Source: Rhizobiaceae bacterium (GTDB taxonomy: Bacteria > Pseudomonadota > Alphaproteobacteria > Rhizobiales > Rhizobiaceae). Taken from it: 10,282 nt of DNA. Where the stretch lies: assembly GCA_028865845.1 (NCBI GenBank), contig JAGWJK010000084.1, forward strand, positions 1-10,282, in the 5' to 3' direction. The stretch's first letter is position 1. Every line of letters starts with the position of its first letter. Shown here in pieces: positions 1 through 6,560 of the stretch. The translations under genes were made by a program, and so were the position numbers. The notes beneath the pieces were generated by a model, which was given only the letters and a program-made list of their open reading frames with translations, was not told the origin of the DNA and ran no database searches.

Positions 1-191
1 CCCCAGCATAGATTTTGCACGCGAATGGTGCGCTCGGCGGCGTACCGGATTCGGTGGAGTTGATAGTGACAGCCCGGCGCGATTGCATTAGGACAATTCC
101 AAAATGCAGCAATAGTCGGCCCTCCCTCTGGTTCGTGCCATGCCCGGCCGACGGCTTGCGATAATTTCCAAGACGACGAGGAAGACACCAC
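1..191 (+). other. Leader region upstream of ilvD, no gene seen
   Basis: I see no convincing coding sequence in this stretch. The short open frames entering from the left edge stop by about position 92 and show no recognisable protein. A weak sigma-70-like pair is possible on the plus strand, with TTGATA at 60-65, a 17-base spacer and TTGCAT at 83-88, but the second box matches the consensus at only three of six positions. I found no leader peptide rich in Ile, Val or Leu codons, so attenuation of ilvD is not supported. A ribosome binding site for ilvD (GAGGAAG, 178-184) closes the region. Confidence 0.4.
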
Positions 192-2030
192 ATGCCAGCT
201 TATCGTTCCAGAACCACGACTCACGGCCGAAACATGGCGGGCGCGCGCGGCCGTTGGCGCGCGACGGGGATGAAGGACAGCGATTTCGGCAAGCCGATCA
301 TTGCCGTGGTCAATTCGTTCACCCAGTTCGTGCCGGGACACGTCCATCTGAAGGATCTCGGCCAGCTCGTGGCGCGCGAAATTGAAGCGGCCGGCGGTGT
401 TGCCAAGGAGTTCAACACCATCGCCGTCGATGACGGCATCGCCATGGGCCATGACGGCATGCTCTATTCGCTGCCCTCGCGCGAACTGATCGCCGACAGC
501 GTCGAATACATGGTCAATGCCCACTGCGCCGACGCCATGGTCTGCATCTCCAACTGCGACAAGATCACGCCCGGCATGCTGATGGCATCGCTGCGCCTCA
601 ACATCCCGACAGTCTTCGTGTCCGGTGGTCCGATGGAAGCCGGAAAGGTCGTGCTGCACGGCAAGAAGGTTGCTCTCGATCTGGTCGATGCCATGGTTGC
701 CGCCGCCGACGACAAGATCAGCGACGAAGACGTCCAGGTCATCGAACGGTCTGCCTGTCCGACCTGCGGTTCCTGTTCGGGCATGTTTACCGCCAACTCG
801 ATGAACTGCCTGACGGAAGCACTTGGCCTGTCTCTGCCCGGCAACGGCTCGACGCTCGCGACCCATGGGGATCGTAAGCGCCTCTTCGTTGAAGCCGGTC
901 ACCTGGTCGTCGATCTCGCGCGCCGCTACTACGAGCAAGATGACGCGACGATCCTGCCGCGCAATGTCGCTTCGAAGCAGGCATTTGAAAACGCCATGTC
1001 GCTCGATATCGCCATGGGCGGTTCGACCAATACCGTGCTGCACATTCTCGCCGCCGCACATGAAGGCGAAATCGACTTCACCATGGCCGATATCGACGCG
1101 CTGTCGCGTCGCGTGCCTTGCCTGTCGAAGGTCGCGCCGGCAAAGAGCGACGTCCACATGGAAGACGTCCATCGCGCCGGCGGCATCATGTCGATCCTCG
1201 GCGAGCTCGATAAGGGCGGCCTGATCAATCGCGATTGCCCGACCGTCCATTCCGAGACGCTGGGCGACGCCATCGATCGCTGGGATATCACGCGCACCAA
1301 CAGCGAAAGCGTGCGCGAATTCTTCCGCGCCGCACCGGGTGGCGTTCCGACCCAGGTCGCCTTCAGCCAGAATTCGCGCTGGGACGAACTCGATATGGAC
1401 CGCGAGCACGGCGTCATCCGCTCCGTCGAACATCCGTTCTCCAAGGATGGTGGTCTGGCCGTCCTCAAGGGCAACCTGGCGCTCGACGGCTGCATCGTGA
1501 AGACAGCCGGTGTCGACGAATCGATCCTGAAATTCTCCGGCCCGGCTCGGGTCTTCGAAAGCCAGGATGCCTCGGTCAAGGCGATCCTCTCCAACGAGGT
1601 CAAGGCCGGCGATGTCGTCGTCATCCGCTACGAAGGCCCGAAGGGCGGCCCCGGCATGCAGGAAATGCTCTATCCGACGAGCTATCTCAAGTCGAAGGGT
1701 CTCGGCAAGGCCTGCGCGCTGATCACCGACGGCCGTTTCTCCGGCGGCACTTCCGGTCTCTCCATCGGCCACGTTTCGCCGGAAGCGGCAAACGGCGGCA
1801 CCATCGGTCTGGTTCGTGAAGGCGATATGATCGATATCGACATCCCGAACCGCACCATCAGCCTGCGCGTGAGCGAGGCCGAACTGGCAACGCGCCGGGA
1901 AGCCCAGAATGCTGCTGGCTGGCATCCGACCGAAGTGCGCAAGCGCAACGTCACCACGGCGTTGAAGGCCTACGCCGCCTTCGCAACCAGCGCCGACCGC
2001 GGCGCCGTGCGCGACCTCAACGCCCGATAA
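192..2030 (+). CDS. ilvD: Dihydroxy-acid dehydratase IlvD
   Basis: This cytoplasmic enzyme dehydrates 2,3-dihydroxy-isovalerate and 2,3-dihydroxy-3-methylvalerate to the 2-keto acids that become valine, leucine and isoleucine. The 612-residue protein is close in length and sequence to E. coli IlvD and keeps the same numbering. It opens with [19 protein letters not shown], has D81 in the [10 protein letters not shown] segment, C122-D123-K124 in CISNCDK, and C189/C192/C195 in CPTCGSCSG. Where [2Fe-2S] members have a third cluster cysteine in a TPCN-like motif, this protein reads [12 protein letters not shown], as E. coli does, so an oxygen-sensitive [4Fe-4S] enzyme is inferred. The start is supported by GAGGAAG seven bases upstream and by the conserved N-terminus. 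It appears monocistronic: the next gene faces it and hairpins follow its stop. Confidence 0.97.
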   Translation: MPAYRSRTTTHGRNMAGARGRWRATGMKDSDFGKPIIAVVNSFTQFVPGHVHLKDLGQLVAREIEAAGGVAKEFNTIAVDDGIAMGHDGMLYSLPSRELIADSVEYMVNAHCADAMVCISNCDKITPGMLMASLRLNIPTVFVSGGPMEAGKVVLHGKKVALDLVDAMVAAADDKISDEDVQVIERSACPTCGSCSGMFTANSMNCLTEALGLSLPGNGSTLATHGDRKRLFVEAGHLVVDLARRYYEQDDATILPRNVASKQAFENAMSLDIAMGGSTNTVLHILAAAHEGEIDFTMADIDALSRRVPCLSKVAPAKSDVHMEDVHRAGGIMSILGELDKGGLINRDCPTVHSETLGDAIDRWDITRTNSESVREFFRAAPGGVPTQVAFSQNSRWDELDMDREHGVIRSVEHPFSKDGGLAVLKGNLALDGCIVKTAGVDESILKFSGPARVFESQDASVKAILSNEVKAGDVVVIRYEGPKGGPGMQEMLYPTSYLKSKGLGKACALITDGRFSGGTSGLSIGHVSPEAANGGTIGLVREGDMIDIDIPNRTISLRVSEAELATRREAQNAAGWHPTEVRKRNVTTALKAYAAFATSADRGAVRDLNAR

Positions 2031-2040
2031 TCCATCGCAA

Positions 2041-2072
2041 TGCCTTCTCCCCGACAGCTCGGGGAGAAGGCA
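2041..2072. terminator. Perfect hairpin between ilvD and the LprI-like gene
   Basis: TGCCTTCTCCCCG (2041-2053) and its exact complement CGGGGAGAAGGCA (2060-2072) form a 13-bp stem with a six-base loop. It begins 10 bp after the ilvD stop, between two convergent genes, so it could end transcription from either side. No T run follows directly on either strand. From general knowledge, CTTCTCCCC...GGGGAGAAG hairpins are widespread between genes in Rhizobium-type genomes, so this may be a copy of a dispersed intergenic palindrome rather than a classical intrinsic terminator. Confidence 0.6.
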
Positions 2073-2136
2073 CAGCAACGTCAATAGTTTTCAGATATTA
2101 CGCCGGCAGATAGTTTGAGCCGACTTGAACGGCGAC

Positions 2137-2177
2137 GGCCGATTAATTCGGTCTTATATTTCTTTATTGTTGTTTTC
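2137..2177 (+). terminator. Candidate intrinsic terminator downstream of ilvD
   Basis: GGCCGA (2137-2142) pairs with TCGGTC (2148-2153), including one G-U pair, around a five-base loop. A T-rich tract (2154-2177, TTATATTTCTTT and onward) follows at once on the plus strand. The stem is short, but stem plus U-run is the normal layout, and it lies in the gap between convergent genes. It could act as a backup to the perfect hairpin upstream. Confidence 0.35.
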
Positions 2178-2198
2178 TAACCTGTTGCGTGAAGACGG

Positions 2199-2594
2199 TT
2201 AGAGCGGCCGGTTGATCTTCTTGTAGGTCTCATCGAGCTCCTTCAGCCTCGCGTCATAGGCAGCTCCTATGCAGGCGGTGTCCGCGCCACAGGCCTGTCG
2301 CTTCTTCAGCCATGCCGTCTGTTCGTCCTGCAGCGTGCCGCGCGAGCCCATGGCGAGCAGCCCGGAAAGCAGATCGAACGTCGTCACCATCTTTACGTCG
2401 GCATCGTTGAGGACGCGGTTGTCGCAGATCGCCTTTTCGTCCGGTTGAAGCGACTTGGCTTCGCAGTCGAAACTGGCCGCATGAGCCGTTCCGAGAGGAG
2501 CTGCAAATGTCGCGGCAAGCGAGATCATGGCAATGCCGAAGGCCGTTGCTGCCGAAATAGGGGACTGAAAACGCTGAAACATGCCTCTCTCCAT
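2199..2594 (-). CDS. Secreted LprI/DUF1311-like small cysteine protein
   Basis: The product is a small exported protein that resembles the N-terminal domain of the lysozyme-inhibitor LprI family (DUF1311). It has a signal peptide with a hydrophobic core at about residues 17-37 and probable cleavage after AHA (37-39). The mature part has the family layout: SFDC, then an ICDN motif, a helical stretch, QTAWLKKRQAC, then a second Cys and a YDARLKEL helix. The four cysteines (C44, C57, C102, C108) probably form two disulfides in the periplasm. The ATG at 2594 is chosen because GGAG lies six bases upstream. An in-frame ATG at 2582 also has GGAG six bases upstream and cannot be excluded, and a GTG at 2624 would give a less typical leader. 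Family members have been linked to lysozyme inhibition, but most are uncharacterised, so the exact role is open. It diverges from the DegQ protease gene. Confidence 0.8.
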   Translation of the reverse strand: MERGMFQRFQSPISAATAFGIAMISLAATFAAPLGTAHAASFDCEAKSLQPDEKAICDNRVLNDADVKMVTTFDLLSGLLAMGSRGTLQDEQTAWLKKRQACGADTACIGAAYDARLKELDETYKKINRPL

Positions 2595-2702
2595 TGTCGT
2601 CTCCGGGGGTAAATGTCCGATCACGCAGTTTTGTTCATCTGTCGCTTCCGGGCGTGCAACTTGGGGCTATTGATGCTTCATGGTTCCGCCCTCTTTTCTT
2701 TC

Positions 2703-2717
2703 TAGCGTCCGACGCTA
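2703..2717. promoter_or_regulatory. 15-bp palindrome in the degQ upstream region
   Basis: TAGCGTC-C-GACGCTA is a perfect inverted repeat with seven-base arms around a single central base. It lies 37 bp before the chosen degQ start, in the gap between degQ and the divergent LprI-like gene. The size and symmetry suit a dimeric regulator's operator, but I cannot name the regulator, and no clear -35/-10 pair anchors it. A chance palindrome is possible. Confidence 0.3.
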
Positions 2718-2742
2718 CAACCTTGTTTCAAGAGCATTAAAA

Positions 2743-2747
2743 AAGGA
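2743..2747 (+). promoter_or_regulatory. Ribosome binding site fixing the degQ start
   Basis: AAGGA lies seven bases before the ATG at 2755. The frame stays open upstream to an ATG at 2680, but that longer form would place 25 non-signal-like residues ahead of a standard signal peptide. This site therefore decides for the start at 2755. Confidence 0.7.
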
Positions 2748-2754
2748 AAATTCC

Positions 2755-4158
2755 ATGCAGGTCCTGCTGAAGCGCGCCGCCATTTCGATGATTGCCCTCA
2801 TCATGGCGATGCCGCTTTCCGCTGAGGCACAGACTGCGAAGTCCGTGCCGCAGAACCAGATGCAAATGCAGCTTTCGTTCGCGCCGCTGGTCAAGCAGAC
2901 CGCGGGCGCCGTCGTCAACGTCTATGCCGAGCGCGTGGTCGAGCGCCGCTCCCCGTTTGCGGGAGATCCCTTCTTCGAGCAGTTCTTCGGCCAGCGCATG
3001 CCGAATCGTACCGAGAAGCAATCTTCGCTCGGCTCCGGCGTCATTGTCGAGGCAAACGGCACGGTCATCACCAACAACCACGTCGTGGACGGTGCCGACG
3101 ATATCAAGATCGCCCTGTCCGACGGCCGCGAATTTCCGTGCAAGGTCGTGCTGAAGGACGATCGCGTCGATCTGGCGGTGCTGAAGATCCAGAGCAAGAA
3201 CGAGAGCTTCCCGGTTCTGCCGATCGGCAATTCCGATGCGGTCGAGGTCGGCGACCTGGTTCTGGCGATCGGCAATCCCTTCGGTGTCGGCCAGACGGTG
3301 ACAAGCGGCATCGTATCGGCGCTCGCCCGCAACCAGGTGCAGAACGAGGTCGGCTTCTTCATCCAGACGGATGCCTCGATCAATCCCGGCAATTCCGGCG
3401 GCGCGCTTGCCAATATGTCCGGCGAGCTGATCGGCCTCAACACCGCAATCTATTCCCAGGGCGGCGGCTCGAACGGCATCGGCTTTGCCATTCCGGCCAA
3501 TCTGGTCAAGGTCTTCCTTGCCGCTGCCGACCGTGGTGCCACCACCTTCGAGCGTCCCTATGTCGGCGCCACCTTCGACGCAGTGACCTCCGACGTCGCC
3601 GAAGCGCTCGGCCTGAAGCTCGTTCGCGGCGCATTGGTGACCAAGGTCGTCGATGGCGGTCCGGCCGCCAAGGCCGGATTGAAGCCGGGCGAGGTCGTGA
3701 CCGCCGTCAATGGTATCCCCGTCGAACATCCGGACGCGCTCGGCTATCGCCTGACGACGGCCGGTCTCGGCTCAACCGTGACGCTGAGCGTCACCACCAA
3801 CGGCGTCGAACATGAGGACAAGCTGTTGCTCGCCGCAGCGCCGGAAACGACGCCGCGCGACGAAGTGCTCATTCAGGGCAACAATCCCTTCGCCGGCGCG
3901 ACGGTCGCCAATCTGTCGCCGCGCGTTGCCGACGAGCTGCGCCTGTCGACGGACACCCCCGGCGTCGTTATCGAAAACCTGAAAAGCGATTCGCCTGCCG
4001 AGCGCCTCGGTTTTGCACCGAAGGATATCGTCATTTCCGTCAACGGCGTTCAGATCACCTCGACGCAGACGCTGCAGCAGGCCGTCGCCGGTTCGCCGAG
4101 CTTCTGGCGCGTCGAGATCGATCGTGACGGCCAACGCATCCGGCAGTTTTTCCGATGA
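2755..4158 (+). CDS. degQ: Periplasmic Do/DegQ-like serine protease, two PDZ domains
   Basis: This HtrA-family protease should degrade or refold damaged proteins in the periplasm. The 467-residue protein starts with a signal peptide (MQVLLKRAAISMIALIMAMP, cleavage near AEA-QT). A trypsin-like domain (about 40-260) follows, with the full triad: H109 in NNHVVDG, D139 in RVDLAVLKI and S214 in NPGNSGGAL. PDZ1 spans about 267-357 and PDZ2 about 375-465. The LA-loop region between FFEQFFGQ and LGSGVIV is short and has no cysteine pair, so it looks more like DegQ than E. coli DegP. The gene overlaps rarA by four bases (ATGA), so the two are probably cotranscribed. The upstream region carries a 15-bp palindrome, but no sigma-E or Cpx-type box is evident. 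The family is certain; choosing DegQ over DegP is a judgement. Confidence 0.93.
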   Translation: MQVLLKRAAISMIALIMAMPLSAEAQTAKSVPQNQMQMQLSFAPLVKQTAGAVVNVYAERVVERRSPFAGDPFFEQFFGQRMPNRTEKQSSLGSGVIVEANGTVITNNHVVDGADDIKIALSDGREFPCKVVLKDDRVDLAVLKIQSKNESFPVLPIGNSDAVEVGDLVLAIGNPFGVGQTVTSGIVSALARNQVQNEVGFFIQTDASINPGNSGGALANMSGELIGLNTAIYSQGGGSNGIGFAIPANLVKVFLAAADRGATTFERPYVGATFDAVTSDVAEALGLKLVRGALVTKVVDGGPAAKAGLKPGEVVTAVNGIPVEHPDALGYRLTTAGLGSTVTLSVTTNGVEHEDKLLLAAAPETTPRDEVLIQGNNPFAGATVANLSPRVADELRLSTDTPGVVIENLKSDSPAERLGFAPKDIVISVNGVQITSTQTLQQAVAGSPSFWRVEIDRDGQRIRQFFR

Positions 4159-5471
4159 GCAATGACCTGTTTGCACCGCGGATCCCGGAGGAGGTCGCCA
4201 ACAAGCGTCCTCTTGCGGATCGTCTGCGGCCGCAAACGCTCGCCGAGGTCACCGGTCAGCCGCATCTGACCGGGGCGGATGGCGCACTGCGCCGGATGAT
4301 CGAGTCCGGTTCGCTGGGGTCGATGATCTTCTGGGGGCCGCCCGGTACCGGCAAGACCACCGTTGCCCGCCTTCTCTCGGGGGAGGCCGGGCTGGCGTTC
4401 GAGCAGATTTCAGCGATCTTTTCCGGCGTCGCCGACCTGAAGAAGGTATTCGAGATGGCGCGCCTGCGCCGCATGGATGGCCGCCAGACCCTGCTGTTCG
4501 TCGACGAGATCCATCGCTTCAACCGCGCCCAGCAGGATAGTTTCCTGCCGGTCATGGAGGACGGCACGATAATCCTGGTCGGCGCCACTACGGAAAATCC
4601 GTCCTTCGAACTCAACGCCGCACTTCTGTCCCGCGCCCGCGTGCTGACCTTCCGGCCGCACGACGAGGAGAGCCTTGAGGAATTGCTGCAGCGCGCGGAA
4701 AAGATCGAGGGCAAGCCGCTGCCGCTGACCGACGATGCACGCGCCAGCCTGATCCGCATGGCGGACGGCGATGGTCGCTCGGTCTTAACGCTTGCCGAGG
4801 AAGTATGGCGTGCTGCCCGCAAGGATGAGCGTTTCGATCCGGATGCTCTGGTGCGGATCGTGCAGCGCCGGGCGCCGGTCTACGACAAGGCACAGGACGG
4901 CCACTACAACCTGATCTCGGCGTTGCATAAATCCGTACGTGGTTCCGATCCGGACGCCGCGCTCTACTATCTCGCCCGGATGCTGGATGCCGGCGAGGAC
5001 CCGCTCTATCTCGGGCGGCGGATGGTGCGCATGGCCGTGGAGGATATCGGCCTTGCCGATCCGCAGGCGGTGGTGATCTGCAACGCCGCCAAGGATGCCT
5101 ATGAATATCTCGGGTCACCGGAAGGTGAATTGGCGCTCGCACAGGCCTGCGTCTATCTCGCCACCGCTCCTAAATCGAATGCGGTCTATACCGCCTTCCA
5201 GGCCGCGATGCAGGCAGCCAAGCAGAATGGCTCGCTGCTGCCGCCGCGACATATCCTGAATGCCCCGACCAAGCTGATGCGCAACGAAGGCTATGGCGAC
5301 GGCTACCGCTACGACCACGACGAACCGGATGCTTTTTCAGGCCAGGACTATTTCCCGGAAAAGATGGGCCGCCAGACCTTCTACGATCCACCGGAACGCG
5401 GTTTCGAGCGCGAGATTCGCAAACGGCTGGAGTGGTGGGCGAAGCTGCGCAAGGAGCGCGGCGGGCAATAG
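4155..5471 (+). CDS. rarA: Replication-associated recombination protein A, AAA+ ATPase RarA/MgsA
   Basis: RarA (MgsA/WRNIP1 family) is a cytoplasmic tetrameric AAA+ ATPase that acts at stalled or damaged replication forks with SSB. The 438-residue protein is close to the usual length. It has the N-terminal signature RPLADRLRPQTLAEVTGQ, Walker A GPPGTGKTT (61-69), Walker B LLFVDEIHRFN (113-123) with D117-E118, sensor 1 VGATTENPS (142-150) and a box VII arginine in LLSRARVL. The C-terminal half carries the helical tetramerisation region and the typical ending with YRYDHDEPDAFSGQDYFPE. The start overlaps the degQ stop in ATGA with no strong Shine-Dalgarno sequence, so translational coupling is likely. 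It ends seven bases from the convergent DUF1883 gene. Confidence 0.95.
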   Translation: MSNDLFAPRIPEEVANKRPLADRLRPQTLAEVTGQPHLTGADGALRRMIESGSLGSMIFWGPPGTGKTTVARLLSGEAGLAFEQISAIFSGVADLKKVFEMARLRRMDGRQTLLFVDEIHRFNRAQQDSFLPVMEDGTIILVGATTENPSFELNAALLSRARVLTFRPHDEESLEELLQRAEKIEGKPLPLTDDARASLIRMADGDGRSVLTLAEEVWRAARKDERFDPDALVRIVQRRAPVYDKAQDGHYNLISALHKSVRGSDPDAALYYLARMLDAGEDPLYLGRRMVRMAVEDIGLADPQAVVICNAAKDAYEYLGSPEGELALAQACVYLATAPKSNAVYTAFQAAMQAAKQNGSLLPPRHILNAPTKLMRNEGYGDGYRYDHDEPDAFSGQDYFPEKMGRQTFYDPPERGFEREIRKRLEWWAKLRKERGGQ

Positions 5472-5478
5472 TCTGATA

Positions 5479-5808
5479 TCACTTCGCGGCGGTGTTTTCG
5501 GGAGCTTTCTGCATGCGCGGCGCCGGTGCTCTGTCGACGATCTTGACGCTCGATTCCGCCATGCCGTGATGCCCTTCCATGTCGACGACGACGTGCCAGT
5601 GACCGGCTTCCGGAATGGTCAGGCGGATCGGCGATTTCTTGGCAACGCCGCCGACGAACTGGTGCTTCAAGGTTTCCGTAAAGCGCTGGAAGTTCGGGCC
5701 ATTCATCAGCCGGACGTTGGCGACGGCCGACAGCGTGATCTCGATCACGATTCCTGCCCTTTGTTCGCTAAGATCGTAGTGGCTGTAACGGAAGGCAGGC
5801 TTCGACAT
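5479..5808 (-). CDS. DUF1883 family protein, function unknown
   Basis: This 109-residue soluble protein without a signal peptide matches my memory of DUF1883: RYSHYDLSEQRAG near the N-terminus, then EITLSAVANVRLM, GGVAKKSPIRL and AGHWHVVVDMEG, ending in SSVKIVDRA. The pattern of short alternating strands suggests a beta-sandwich, and no catalytic motif stands out. The last 15 residues are low-complexity (Pro, Ala, Lys) and probably disordered. The ATG at 5808 is preferred because the HYDL core begins directly after it; only a weak purine-rich stretch (GAGTGAAAG) precedes it. An upstream in-frame ATG at 5841 would add 11 residues that do not look conserved. It converges on rarA with a seven-base gap and may belong with the two small genes upstream of it. 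Confidence 0.78.
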   Translation of the reverse strand: MSKPAFRYSHYDLSEQRAGIVIEITLSAVANVRLMNGPNFQRFTETLKHQFVGGVAKKSPIRLTIPEAGHWHVVVDMEGHHGMAESSVKIVDRAPAPRMQKAPENTAAK

Positions 5809-5839
5809 TGCGCTTTCACTCTGGTGACACCCGACCGCC

Positions 5840-5858
5840 ATTTTACCCAAGCGTGGGT
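5840..5858 (-). promoter_or_regulatory. Possible promoter and inverted repeat upstream of the DUF1883 gene
   Basis: On the minus strand a -10-like TAAAAT (5840-5845) directly abuts an inverted repeat ACCCA-N4-TGGGT (5845-5858). A transcript from here would start shortly before the ATG at 5808. The -35 region (around CTTCC) is poor, so this is a tentative call; a repressor site overlapping the promoter would give this layout. Confidence 0.22.
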
Positions 5859-5918
5859 TAAGGAAGCGTTGGCCGGGTGCCGAGGGCGGAGTGGAAACCT
5901 ATGTCGGATTGCTAAATT

Positions 5919-6188
5919 TCAATGCAGGTTGGAGGAGGGCATCACGAAGCCGTCGAGGTCGAGGACGGAGCCTTCTGGAGCGCGGCAGATATCGGCCGGG
6001 TTATGGTTGCATTCTTCGGCTGCAAAGTGCAGCGCCGCGGCTTCGTTCCTAAAGAGGCCGCCGACGAGACCCTGCCGATCCTGGACGATCCAGGCACCTC
6101 GGCGGTCACGACCGACGGTGAACCGGGCCGGAGCGGGGGAGGTTGCGACGTGAGCCATGCGGCGCTGAAGATGCTGTGCGTTTGCCAT
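5919..6188 (-). CDS. Small conserved-looking hypothetical protein, 89 aa
   Basis: I do not recognise this protein with confidence. It has no signal peptide or membrane segment. The middle reads as a strand-turn-strand-helix unit: ARFTVGRDRRGAWIVQDRQG, then GGLFRNEAAALHFAAEECNH. This is the general pattern of small DUF2188-like proteins (a strand, a GxW strand, then a helix in which alanines follow a phenylalanine), so a similar fold is possible. The C-terminus is acidic and hydrophobic (GSVLDLDGFVMP). The start at 6188 is supported by GAGGGA seven bases upstream. It lies 33 bp after the 64-aa membrane protein gene on the same strand, consistent with cotranscription. Good RBS, spacing and fold pattern argue that it is real. 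Confidence 0.65.
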   Translation of the reverse strand: MANAQHLQRRMAHVATSPAPARFTVGRDRRGAWIVQDRQGLVGGLFRNEAAALHFAAEECNHNPADICRAPEGSVLDLDGFVMPSSNLH

Positions 6189-6221
6189 TCTATTTTCCCT
6201 CGTTGATCTCTGCAGATGAAC

Positions 6222-6416
6222 TCAGCGGCCGGTCCAGTGCATCAGCATCTGGAGAACGCCGGCGATCGCGAAGACAAACAGCAGGCGCGGCGCGATGGCG
6301 ACGAGACCATCCTGCAGGGCGTGCAAGGGAGTGCGCTGTTCGGCCCTGGCGAGGTTGACGGCTCGCGAGCGTTGAAGCGGGTCGGCGGGAGCGCCGTATT
6401 GCATGGAACGTGACAT
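6222..6416 (-). CDS. Small single-pass membrane protein, 64 aa
   Basis: I do not recognise a family. The N-terminal 40 residues are hydrophilic with several arginines (LQRSRAVNLARAEQR), and a single hydrophobic segment (about 45-60, LLFVFAIAGVLQMLM) ends four residues before the C-terminus (WTGR). The arrangement is tail-anchored, with the basic part probably in the cytoplasm. Two adjacent ATGs exist; AAGGA lies six bases from the second (6416) and three from the first (6419), so the second is chosen. It follows the DapA-family gene after about 144 bp and precedes the 89-aa gene by 33 bp, all on one strand. The good RBS supports a real gene, but the function cannot be inferred. Confidence 0.6.
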   Translation of the reverse strand: MSRSMQYGAPADPLQRSRAVNLARAEQRTPLHALQDGLVAIAPRLLFVFAIAGVLQMLMHWTGR

Positions 6417-6560
6417 CATAGTTCCTTTCCAAGTGTCACCGACGCTGTCGTTGGCTGAACCGACGCAAGCGCCACGTTCATGAATCTATTGGTGGTTCGG
6501 TAGGAATTCCATTTGCCGGAAAGTGCTAAAATATAAAAATCTCATAGGGATAAAGCGCTT
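6417..6560 (-). other. Gap with an A/T-rich patch after the DapA-family gene
   Basis: The part at 6524-6565 is strikingly A/T-rich for this window. On the minus strand, the DapA-family stop is followed by AAAGCGCTTT (a ten-base palindrome, 6551-6560) and then ATTTTTATATTTT. AAAGCGCT can also pair, with one mismatch, with the later AGCACTTT. This could end DapA-family transcription, start transcription of the 64-aa gene, or both. No clear -35/-10 pair is visible. Confidence 0.3.

Noticed and set aside
1..100. Possible end or start of another gene at the left edge
   Set aside because: The plus-strand frames stop quickly, and a minus-strand ATG at 7-9 has no ribosome binding site and only three codons inside the window, so nothing can be supported.
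929..1624. 231-codon open frame antisense to ilvD
   Set aside because: It is fully inside ilvD on the other strand, has Ser/Arg-rich content without family signature, and is explained by codon bias in ilvD.
2737..3729. 330-codon open frame antisense to degQ
   Set aside because: It lies entirely opposite a clear protease gene. The translation is rich in Asp, Gly and Arg with no recognisable domain, as expected for the antisense frame of a GC-rich gene.
5293..6153. 286-codon plus-strand open frame running from rarA across the DUF1883 gene into the 89-aa gene
   Set aside because: It starts inside rarA in another frame and is antisense to two genes with better starts and recognisable content. 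The translation is a patchwork with no domain.
6405..6425. GGAAC...GTTCC inverted repeat and a possible EcfG general stress promoter near the 64-aa gene
   Set aside because: The GGAAC box has no GTT element at the 16-19 base spacing expected for EcfG promoters, and five-base arms eleven bases apart are easily due to chance.
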